A DNA stretch of 64,000 nt from Lethocerus indicus (lineage: Eukaryota; Arthropoda; Insecta; Hemiptera; Belostomatidae). The position numbers and the translations under genes are program-made. The stretch spans positions 7,688,001-7,752,000 of the forward strand of contig JACDQD010000004.1 in NCBI GenBank assembly GCA_019843655.1. Direction: 5' to 3'. The notes beneath the pieces are model-generated. The model did not search any database, was not told the DNA's origin, and saw nothing but the letters and a program-made list of their open reading frames with translations. Of this stretch, positions 24,560 through 35,480 are shown one piece after another; position 1 is the first letter of the stretch; each line of letters begins with the position of its first letter.

Positions 24560-24590
24560 CTTATGAATTATGGCTTAATTCATAAGCCAT
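24560..24590. other. Overlapping alternative hairpins
   Basis: CTTATGAATTA (24560-24570) pairs perfectly with TAATTCATAAG (24576-24586), an 11-bp stem with a five-base loop. A second stem, ATGGCTTA (24570-24577) with TAAGCCAT (24583-24590), uses part of the same bases, so the two folds exclude each other. An 11-bp perfect stem with so short a loop is not expected by chance in 64 kb. It lies about 80 bases after copy A. Confidence 0.65.
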
Positions 24591-25552
24591 TACGAATTTG
24601 TTATTTATTAGAAAAGAAAATTATAAGAATTTTCCAAGGATCGGGTATGTAAATCTTATATAGCGTAACTGGCAGCTCATTTTATTGATAAACATAAGAG
24701 GAGAATTCACTCACATTTAATGCGCCATATGTAAGCTATATATAATAATTAATAATAGTAATGTACTAGTATAATTAGTTATAAATAGTAATATTTCATT
24801 AATACATTGATTCATTCCTATGGAAAATAGTTATAGCTCAATCGGACGTGGTTACCTTGATATTATATTGGATTATATTTCGATTGGATTCTAAATCCAA
24901 AGAACATCGTATACGTGAACACATTAGACGTGTTAGACTTTCAATTATTATGCTACGATTCTACAGTTAACGACATGATTTGCAGTTTGAAAAATCAGAT
25001 TCCTATAGGAAGTGCTACTGTGTTGTGTGGCCGCAAACAGAGAGCGCTACTAAGGAGTTGGCAGAGAAACTGACAAAAGCATGATTGATCAATATTAATG
25101 ACCTGATAAGGTATCTATATTTAAGTGGATTAGTGAATTGAAAACATCTTATCGCGCTGTTATGGTTTAATGTTCAGATTATATAACATTGGCTAACATT
25201 ACGGGGAAAAAAGCAAGATCAATTTCAAGCTGTCAATAATTTCCTGACTTAATTCTTGTAAGTGATAAATTGAAAATATTTAATTTAATTGTCCTGTAAC
25301 TCATTATAATGTAAAATGTAAATGTAAAAACTGTAACTTAAGCCACTAATAATGACATAAGTATAATTTAATTTTTCTTGCAAGCTGCCATACATGATGA
25401 GATTTCCGTAAGACCAAGATATTATAACAGGTTGAAAAACCTCCTGAATTCGAGTTACCCAAGTATTATAAAGCTACGACTCTATTAATGTAAAATATCG
25501 ATTTCAAGTATCTCGGAGGCCATTACTACAGCCTGAAGTCTCCGGGGGAGTC

Positions 25553-25655
25553 CCCCATTTTGCACAAACCCTAATGGGCTTTAAACTTTGATGATCGCCA
25601 CCAACTGTCCAATCCTTTAGAGGGGAGTAAGGGAGAACCCCCTCTTGTTTTCTTC
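25553..25655 (+). repeat. Duplicated non-coding element, copy B
   Basis: Second copy of the 24364-24480 element. It carries the same exact core at 25571-25589, followed by TGATCG-CC in place of the ACGGTGGCC of copy A, CCAACTGTCCAATCC, a GGGG block and CTTGTTTTCTTC. It is slightly shorter through deletions. Between the copies lies about 1.07 kb of AT-rich DNA with no further copy recognised. Confidence 0.85.
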
Positions 25656-27977
25656 AAAATTTGTTGAGGCTACATTATTCCAGAATTTCTAAACTACCAA
25701 CGATCTATTTGTATTTCACTAAATAACACGAATTTTGAAGCATCCATTTTCATCCATCTTAACATATGTATTACGGTAATCATTACAGAGAACCTAAAAT
25801 GATGTCCCCATCTATTACTAAACGCCTTCTAGAGATTTAACAGTTTGTTTATTTGTAACTATTACAAGTGATACCAATAATATCAGGAATTAGGTTTTTG
25901 ATAATAATGATGTACTTAACCGTTTCTTCATGGACAAAATATCTCTCTTAATCATTTAAGGATTTTTCTCACGTCATCTATTTCCAAAGAATAATGAAGA
26001 CATAACGTCGACATACCACATAAAAGTACCACTTTAACCAGGTTTAGGAAAATATATCTATTGATTGGATGTATTTGCGTGTTTTCGTGTGACTCATGGA
26101 AAACCATCTGACAGTTTAATCATGAGTGTCGTTTTCTTATAACGAATGAAAAAATTATGGGGTTAATCGGCATTCTCAATGATAATTTTCAAACGCTACT
26201 CCGCAACTCATTGTCAAATCAATGAATAAGGCGCATTAAGTAACACAATAAGATTAACAATTAAACTAAGATTAGAAAGTCAAATTTAATTATTAAAACG
26301 ACAGGCCCAATTTCTCACATGTAGCCGAAAATTTTTTAATAGAAAAGCGCCTTGAAAAAGCGATGCTCCATTATTTCCTAGATATATATTATAAACTGTC
26401 GTCAACCTGAATGTTCGAAAAGCTGTTAGGGGTAAAGTAAACGAAAAAAAGGAGATTGAAAAGGGGCCGAGCTTGGTACAAAGGGCTCGAAGGATATTGC
26501 TTTAAATTTTAACGACGCGGCCGCAGAAAGGCCGTCGGCCAGGCTGCCGTCCCCATTAAAATTAATTCCCGTTTGACTTCCGACTCGCTGTTCACATATC
26601 GCTTTTCCAGATAATAGCTGCACCAAAATAATAAATGGGATTTTAACCCAGAATAATAGTTCCGCGGACCGATTGCATTTTAGTAGGCGCTAATGTTCTA
26701 CGCGGCCTCTTACAGCATAATGATTCATTGCACAAAGAAAATATAATTGAAAGATGTTATTCTACACCACTTCACGCTTAATGATCATCAGAATGTAGGA
26801 ACAACAAATATGACTTATTCGTGGAAAAAGCAAACACCATTTCACAGCAAAATATCGGATCTCATAATTTCTGTATATCTCAATTAATGGTTCTGGAGTG
26901 AAAATTACTGCGAGTTTCTTTTAATCGAAGTAGTTTTCAATGCAAAGTTCTTTTTTAGTGCTCCTCTGTGTTGTGGGTTCTATTAATCAGTTCCCTGCTA
27001 CGTGAGAAAAATCAACAAATTTGTCATTTTAAATATCAAATTTTGAATGTCTAGAATGTACCAATTAAGAAGACAACAATTTATTGATCCACAAATCAGT
27101 TTCATTTTTAATACACCACATTAATTTAATTTCGAGTTTGTTAATCATTACAACTAATGCTTAAGTCATACCAAATCCATACAATTTATTAAATTAGATA
27201 CTGAGATATACGGCGTGCCTTTTCCCTTTGCTTTTAGCGCGTTCTATTTGATATTTTACTGTCCTCATTAAATGCGTGGGGCTGGATTTGATGACGGTTC
27301 AATCAATACAGGGGCCTGTTCGCGTCCGAAATTTCCACGAAATGAATACTTCAAAGGTCCAAATGAACTTGTCGCTTCTGCTGAACAAAACAATGCTGGA
27401 AAAAAAGGGGGAATGAAAAATAGATAAATAAAAATTCGTAGATGCCGGGGCAGATACCGTCAGTCGGTTAGGCACCGCAGTCTGGTGGGAGGGTCATAAG
27501 TTATATTTCCCATTAAATGATAAACCCCAGTTTACTGACAAATACCGCTATCTCCCTTCCTGTCTCCCGCATTATCTTCCCTCTCCGTGAAATTATTTTC
27601 GAGTCTACCTCGAAAAAAGAAAAATATGCGGGACTCGTTCCAAAAATAAATTTAAAATACGCTGCATGCTTCAGAAAAAAAAATGTTATCTGTATTATAA
27701 TTTAGTAAAGTCCGCGAGAGTTTAAAAACCCTTCGCGAATAAATCTCACGTCCCGACCTAATTGTCAGATCGTAACATGAAACTAGGATACAGAGAAGAA
27801 TGTAACAGCAAACATCTGTACTAAATATCCAATAATTGACAGGCTATTATCAGAGGCAGTATTCAAAGCATATTAAAAGTTACTGTTTACAAGCATCAAT
27901 TATCTCATTTTGACTTTACCCGTCCATTCGAGTAATGGGATCGAAATACGAACCCAAACGGTTTCCGGGTGTAAATG

Positions 27978-27989
27978 ACGGTGCACCGT
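27978..27989. other. 12-bp perfect palindrome
   Basis: ACGGTGCACCGT is self-complementary over all 12 bases. A dimeric protein-binding site is possible, but a single occurrence gives no functional support. Confidence 0.4.
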
Positions 27990-29461
27990 TGGTGGGATAT
28001 CAGCATACGTTATATTACTCATTTAATAAAATCCAATTAATCTGATGTGACTTTTTATTGTAACTGCAAGAAACATAAACATTAATTGAATCGAAATTGT
28101 AATTATGGCTCTCTTGTCGGAACGGTCCGATTTCGCTCAGCCGTACCAATAAGGTAACTTAGTACAGCTAATCCAATATCGTGACAGTTGGAATCGTGAC
28201 AGAATTACGGGAATAATTGTAATTTTTGAACGTCCGTCGAAAAGTAGAAAAAAAATAGCGTAACGACTTTAGTGAAATGATGTTCGGGGCTAATCGAGAA
28301 TGTGTGGACGGAAGTGGGCAGGGGGTGGGAATGAGCAAAAAATCGACCCCGAACCCGCCGAATTTAATTAAAAGAGACGAACGTCGGCAGGAATAAATAA
28401 ATGTTGTTACCCCTACACATCCACTGTGGGGCCGTCCACTTACTGACACTTCCACACCCGCTTTGGGTACCCGATTGAGTTTCCGATGATTTCTCGAAGA
28501 GATCAATGGACGTGTTTTAGCTCAGACGTGTTCAGATTCAGACGTCATTCATTTAAATTATTTCCGGGAGAGTTTTCAGTGCCATTACGAAACTGGTTTG
28601 ATTATCTTTTCGCATAACGAAGCGTATAAGCCGCAATTATAACTATCGAGATTATTTTTACGGAATATGAATTCATAATCTATTCGACTTCAATCTCGTA
28701 ATGTTCAGGTTAATGTCGGGGGAGTAGGGGAAAAAACTGCGGCAATTAAATTAGTCGGTCATACGCGATAGCGCTCTTCGGGTGGAGGGGAGGGAGGTCA
28801 TATAATTAAAGCGGGAGACCGGCAATTAGAGCCAGTACAATTAGCCCATAAGGGAGCAACGTTTAAACGCGCAGCACTTATATTTTCCCAACCCCTAACC
28901 TGTAAATGCCCTTTGGATTAATTGCATTAGTTATATAGTGAATATTAAATATTATCAAGCCGCATCAAGAAATTTCTCGTTGACTGTAACCAGTTCCAGA
29001 TTTATGGTTGACAGTCCCTCTCATGCTCGGGTCTCTTAACTCTAGAAATACCTACTTTATCCTTCTAAACCATTTAATATTTTAGTATGATATTCCATAA
29101 AAAGAGCCAATTTTCTCTGGTTTGAATAATTTAGCCCAGTCGGAAATAAATTTAAAAATTTAAATTTAATTTATTTATTGTTCTTCCAAGGTGTACGTTA
29201 TTTCATAGTAACAGGAATTCGTGCATAAGAAGTAAAAGGCGCATGAAATACCGTAAATTCACTCCGACTCGGACTGCTTGAAACCAAATAAGGGAGTGGG
29301 CGGATAATCACTCGAGTGATAATGACATTTGATTATATGGGCGAAGATTGCAGAACTAGACAGAGAATATCAGCAAATAAAAGCGAATATCAGCGAGAGT
29401 TATCACTGATAGTAAATCTTCATATATATCAAGGCTACAAATTAATGAAATAAAAGCTTAC

Positions 29462-29571
29462 CTCCTTTCTGCTGCAGTCCTTCCTTTAGCAAACCAATAG
29501 TTTTTCGGACAGCACAAATGATATCTATCGTAATTTAATTCAGACGAAAAAGGCCAATTTAAAAACAGTAG
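29462..29571 (-). CDS. Candidate internal exon, unknown protein
   Basis: Reading the minus strand, a frame opens after a TAG at 29572-29574 and runs to 29462. There it meets AAAGGAG followed by GTAAGC, a good 5' splice site. The predicted stretch includes YDRYHLCCPKNYWFAKGR, rich in Cys, Trp and Tyr, residues unusual in random AT-rich translations. No family is recognised, no convincing acceptor (pyrimidine tract plus AG) is visible upstream, and an open frame of about 36 codons is easily random. It would need a partner exon on the minus strand beyond this region. Confidence 0.15.
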
Positions 29572-30424
29572 CTACACGATTGGACTATATATTTTTTTGT
29601 ATTTAATCCGGATGTCGTCGACCAATCAAGAATCCAATTTCACCGTCTCCTTAAATTACAGTTTCTGAAAAATAGGACTCGTTTATCTCCAACTAAATAT
29701 TGACTCAGTTAATCAAACTCAATCAGAATCCTAGAAGTCTGTCATTCTAAAAAGTTACCAGACCTGAAGTTTCAAATCGAAGTTCTTGTATCATAGATAT
29801 AAGAATTCCAATATTGTTTCAAGTTTAATCAAATGGATTATGTCTGTTAGCATGAGATATCGGGACAAGAGTTGAAAAGTAGTAAACGGGCGGTACATCA
29901 TATTGCTACATTGCATAACGAAATTGTATAACGTGCTTATAAGCAGTCTATAATTTTTATCAGCATCGTCTCCAAACATTTACTGTCGAATTTAACGACC
30001 CGTTATTTAGATTCCACGTTATTTATTATTGAAACCGAAAACCTGTATTGTTATTATTTTATTGCCCACCCCCTTATTGGAAAATGTTATGCCCCCACAA
30101 CATATAAATAATTTTCAACGGCTATGTATAATAAAAACACATTCTCTAGTTCGCCAGCGCTGTTTCTAACGATACGAGTCCCACGATCGTCGGGTCCCGG
30201 TTTATTAGAAACCGACACGAGAACATAGAAAGCCAGATCAATATCGCAAAAGGTTGTTCGATGTCGTTACTCACATTAGGTAGATAACGACGAACGCTTA
30301 AAATTCATAAGTACTAATAAAACCGTTGATAGTAATTCGTAGCTATGATTAAATATTCTTGGGGTTATGCCCTTTTACGTTTATTTTGCGGACTTTGAAA
30401 AACGCTATCCGAACCGCCTCCCAG

Positions 30425-30466
30425 AAATATTATTTGTACGAAATTATTTTCTTGTACAAATATTTC
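30425..30466. other. Bulged hairpin of precursor-like size
   Basis: TATTTGTAC (30431-30439) pairs with GTACAAATA (30454-30462), and GAAATAT can extend the stem past a three-base bulge, giving about 13 pairs around a 14-base loop. The size fits a small RNA hairpin, but the arms are AT-rich and match no microRNA I recognise. Confidence 0.35.
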
Positions 30467-33065
30467 TTCTATTGTTCCTACTATAATTCTCCTGTGCGAG
30501 TGTGACCTAGTCTCGCAAATATTTAGAGTTGTGAAGCTAAATTCCGAATTTTTTTAGATCCGTGTAATTTTACAGTCCATGCATAATTTTCATTTAAAAT
30601 GTGTATTTGCAGCCGTATTCCTGGCAAACAGAACTGCAGTAGAGTGTGTTCGTACATCCGGTCGGTTTTAATGTGATGTTGCAGCCAACTGAGCGCCGTA
30701 CAGCTCTCAGTCAATAATCCCCCGGTCGTTTATTACCATAACGATAATACATAAATAGTATCACACATACACATTGTACCCCTACGGTAAACCTAACTGA
30801 AATAAGATATGGGACGTCGGCGCGTCCATTTAATAAACTGGGGGTCCGATGCAGGTTTGTTATTTGCACTGATAAATCTTATTATATAAATATGCCATTA
30901 AAATAAACCCATTCAGCTGCCCGAACCTGACTCGGTTTCATTCTGTCGGACAACAAAAAGCCCCGGACGTTGGCGCTGATCCTTAACCAGATTATGTCTT
31001 GATAAACGCGACTCTGGAAACAGGTTCTAAATTGCATTAAATGAAGAATATAATTCACTTCCGAGACCTCTCCCACCAACACTTCTCTTACCGGCCTCAG
31101 CGAACGGATTTGGCCGTTTAATTAAATCCGAAAGGTGGAAAAAAGGACTGGAGGGTTGGAGAAAGGGGAGGGAGATATTGGTTTAATTCAAAGGACCCCC
31201 GGTAGAAAATTGCCCGCATTTCCAGAATTTATAATGTTTTCCAGAAGTATAGTTGGGGCTAATACGAATATTCCGAGAGTTATCCCCCGAAAGTTGAGCA
31301 ACTTCTGGACGGACAATAATTTCGTCCGTATTTTTCATCCTACGAGTTTATACCTGTTCGTAAATCACGAATCTTAGCGGATTATTCTAATTTCATAACT
31401 TAAACGTGAGAAACTAGTAAGAGGGGGCAGAAATGTTAATTCAAAATTGGTATTTTTCATACACCAATGATTTATGACAACAGGAGTAGTACACGTATTT
31501 ATATTCAAAATATTTTCTTTGATTAATGATTTGTCCTCATACTGGACCGGTTTTGGCTTCTCCTTCGTACCGGACAGAATTCCATTATTAAATTAGTGAG
31601 CCACCTACGCAAGAATGATAATATTCCAGCTTGTACATATATATATAAGTTATCCGATGTGTCGATAAAGGGACAAAGGAGGAACAGAGGTGCCGGTTGG
31701 GACGTGTAGCTGGCAGCGGCTCCGGACGGGGTCGATAGGGGCCGCCAGTCAAAGAGAGTATTACAGGATACTCTGGACACCTGCGCCACCAACATGAGCA
31801 TAGTCATATCTCCCCTCCCACCGTTAACAACAGTAAAATAATTAAGGGATAATCAGAGACTGCACACTTGTAGTCGTGAGTTGTACTCAACAGACATATT
31901 AGTCTGTACATTATCGTATCTTCTTATATGAATAACTTATATATACGCCAATGTAAATTGACCTTCCGAGAGCAAAGAGGATATATACGTTCCGATTTAT
32001 TACTTTATTTTCCGCTGTCGATCATTTACATTGCGAATGTAATAATTGGTCAATTTATTTCAACAACGAAAGTTCAAAAATAATCAAATAATAATGAATA
32101 GAGACACACAATAGAGACGTTGCTATCATGTTGATATATAGGCAACTATTTGGCGGCGGAGTTTATCCCGCGGCAGTATATATGTTTACGGCTGTACGTA
32201 CGGTTTACTGTAAGAGGACGGTTGGATTTGCATCGGTTATCATAAAATTACTGCAATATTCAATACGTTTCGTGTGGGCAATAACCCCGTTTGAGTAAGT
32301 AGCGGGACACAGTGTAGTTAATATTGGGTGTTGCATTAAGAGAAATTTATTTAGCTGTCCCGTTTACCAACCGACGCTAACTGGTGGTTGGTACGTCTAA
32401 TTAATTATCTTTCCATGTATTGCGCAGTGTTCTTTCCGTCATTTTAAAATATATTTTTTGTCATTCGAAACCTACAGGGGTCTTTTTGGTTAAGGCTTAA
32501 ACATTACATAATCTGGATCAATGGATAAACAAACAATTACACGAAATATCCAAATTAATATATTTGTACAGTACTTTCCAGTTTCGTTTGATTCTAAGCT
32601 GACACAGTTACAGACTCTAGATATCATTAATTAATAACAGATGGACTAGAGAGTTATCATAGACTTTTTTAGGGTGAATACCAGCATCCGAATGGCCATA
32701 AATATTCTTATAAACAACAATTACACGTGTGAGCGGTAGCAGCTTACGTACATAAATTCCGAAATAAATATGAAATGATTGAGGACGGTATAGCAGAGAG
32801 CTAGGGTAGAGCCCATCTAACGTTATTGTCAATATTAAATATTGTTCCAGAACTTTATTCATTAAACTTCAACCCAACTTAAGTATTCTCTTCGTGCATG
32901 CTTTCATCGTATATCAAATTTTCCAGCTACAGAACACTTGTGTGCGTCGTTCAATTTCGTACTCGAATTGGGTGACACGAACCGTTGAAAAAAAACACCC
33001 GACCCCCATTCTCGCCTTGCAAAATGTTAGCATCGATTATTTTTCGAGATCCTTCATGTTTCGCG

Positions 33066-33090
33066 CAGCGCTGGTTTCGAGCCAGCGCTG
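33066..33090. other. Perfect 9-bp GC-rich hairpin
   Basis: CAGCGCTGG (33066-33074) pairs with CCAGCGCTG (33082-33090) around TTTCGAG. Each arm also contains the palindrome CAGCGCTG, so the arms are near-direct repeats as well. It lies inside the short frame 32894-33115. Confidence 0.55.
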
Positions 33091-33980
33091 TAAACAAAAA
33101 ATAGTCTCGGATTAATGTACACTTCAACAGTACATCGTCTCTTACAATTTCATACGAACGTCATGAAGTTGTTCATGAACCGTCTGCGTCGGGTAAGTAA
33201 AAATTAATGGATTTTTAAACGTACATGATATTTGAAGTAAACGAAACGTTATTCAAATGAAAATAAATAATCTAAATGCACGAAAATATATTTCATAAGA
33301 AATGCACACAAACAGAATAATTAGAATGATTAAGCTACTGTAAACAGATAATATAAATGAAACAAAAATCCATCCTGGCCGACAATTACGACACGTCGTT
33401 TGATGTATAAATAGGCCGTTACACGTTTGTGAACGTATTGTGGAACTTTCCTCTCAAATAATTAGCTCAATTCCTAATTAAAATGTTCCCCGAAGCGATT
33501 AATTCTGCTTACGTAAAATACAATTGGGAATCTCCTTATATGTCCTTTATAATTTAAAAATATAATCAAACGGAATTCCCATAGCAGAAAACATTGCATG
33601 CAGGGTCATCTATTTTATTCAAGTTTTATACATTGGTCTCGAACTTTATACAACTTGAGTATCATCTGAACAACTAAATTAGGTATTGTCATTTTATATG
33701 CGGTATTATACAAATTTTTTAACCTTTATTGATAGACGTATAAGCTTGGCACTGAATTGGTTCAATATTCAATTCTTCCGGTATGCCTCAGATCAGTTGT
33801 CGGTGGTGTGAAGGGTAAATTGAATATATGAATAAAAAAATTGTATTACGTTGCATGTTTAAAGAAGACCCAGTTAAATATTAGCGGTATTAGCGACGCT
33901 TATATTGTAAAAAGTAACGTACATGGAAATTCATTCGAGACGCTCCCATCCTTCGATTGTCAGCGATTTCTTGACGAGGG

Positions 33981-35480
33981 GAGTATAAATAAAAGTAAAA
34001 AAAATAAATAAAACGGCCACCCAACTCAGCGGACAGAGCCGCCGGCCCCACAGTTCCTGTCGGTCGGCTCTCGAGGGGGACGAGAGAGGAACACAACATT
34101 TGCATAAATGTGAAGTGTGTTTCTTATGCCGGCCATTTGAAATTCTAATTTAATAAATTCAGCCGCTTGTTTAGAGTGGAGGACCTCGGGGATGAGGGCC
34201 GAAGAAACCGCCCGGCGTGCAATCAGAGTCCTACCCTTCCGTCCGGTACAGGAACAGGCTAATTACATAGACTTAAACCCCACTAAATCCTACTACCCCC
34301 AGGCCACTGCAGCGTTTGCCCTAACGAGTGATCATTTGTGTTCGACCCTGCCATAATCACGCCGCTATAATTTGAACCCGTGGAATTAATTACGGCTATG
34401 TTTCAAGCTGGAAGTGGAGGAAATGGGAACACGTGTTTTGGGACGTGGAATAATAATTCCAAAAAATTAAGCTAATTGAAGGGGTAAATAATTAGGAAAA
34501 ATATTTCCAACCTCGAATCCGGGAGTACGGGGAGGACAAATTACTTCAAGAAATCAATGTCAATTAATTATATATTTGTATATAATGTCGCCGGGACCCC
34601 CGAAACCTGCGTTTAGCCATCTCAGTCTTTCTCGTTATTGTATTATCTCACATAAAAGGTTTGAGAGAATAAACAAGAAAACAGTCTTGGACGTACTCTG
34701 GTTACATTGTCGACGGACGTGCTCCGATATTTCTGTGTTATAATTCATTGATTAATTTTTTCAGTCTAATTTGGACCCCATTGCTGAATATTTCAGGTGT
34801 AAGCGGCTACAATTTTAATCAGTCGTGCCTACACAATACACAACCTAGATTAATAGGAGAGCAATTATTTATATGATTCATGATTTCTTTTAGACGGACG
34901 ACGAAGAATTTTGTTAGATGGTCGTTCGGAGGCGAAGCGCTAAACTGGACCCAAGAGAAATATTTTAAACGGATATTTCCCCTACGTGAAACCGCCCGAA
35001 ATGGGCACATTATTTTATTTTATCTCCGCCCTTCGGCCGATATAACGTTAGGCCCATGTTAAACCCGACGGCGTCAGAAATTTCGTCGTTGCCAGCGACG
35101 GCTAATGTCCCCTGAAATATTCGTCGGGGCCCCGAGCGGCTGGATGGGAGCGAGGGTTGCCGCGTTAAAAACTTATTTTTGCGCGCTCTCCGGACGGATA
35201 AGAACGACTTAATGGATTGGCCGGGCGGAAGGGCTCCCGACCCAAATAAAAATGCCGGGCCTAAGAGATATTGAGCGATGATGCGGCCCGCGAGGCGAGC
35301 CATTGAATAATTCATACGGCCCGAGTGACGTACGTGACACAGGGCCCTACTGCTACTCCTCATTCTCCTCCTCAACCGCCCTACACAATGTTCCGGTTTA
35401 TCCGCTAGAACCCAGCACCAGAAAACCGAACAGCCGAGCCTCGAATGTCTCAAGGGGACGGCTCTAACAGCGCCTTAGCG
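33981..35480. other. Extended GC-rich region
   Basis: Two GC-rich islands (34000-34330 and 34920-35480) flank an AT-rich middle. A two-tier fold is visible at 34035-34071: AGAGCCG pairs with CGGCTCT, with ACAG / CTGT inside. The minus frame 35010-35453 (147 codons) has no domain and lies in GC-rich sequence where stops are scarce. CpG is abundant, so the island could be an unmethylated regulatory region or an unassigned exon. Confidence 0.4.
34035..34071. other. Two-tier hairpin
   Basis: AGAGCCG (34035-34041) and CGGCTCT (34065-34071) form a 7-bp outer stem. ACAG-TTC-CTGT forms a small inner stem. Function unknown. Confidence 0.4.

Larger units (their letters stand above)
25661..33980. other. 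Long AT-rich non-coding block
   Basis: Apart from a candidate exon at 29462-29571 there is no gene I can support. Small GC-rich patches occur at 26490-26600, 28300-28450 and 28720-28880. Structures are a 12-bp palindrome at 27978-27989, a bulged hairpin at 30425-30466 and a 9-bp hairpin at 33066-33090. Frames such as 28168-28506 and 31523-31807 (minus) are unrecognised and of chance length. Confidence 0.55.

Noticed and set aside
24063..28831. Repeated word GAGACCGGCAATTA at two sites
   Set aside because: A 14-base match is expected several times by chance in 64 kb on both strands, and the flanks do not align.
35010..35453. Minus-strand frame of 147 codons
   Set aside because: GC-rich island with rare stops and no recognised motif.
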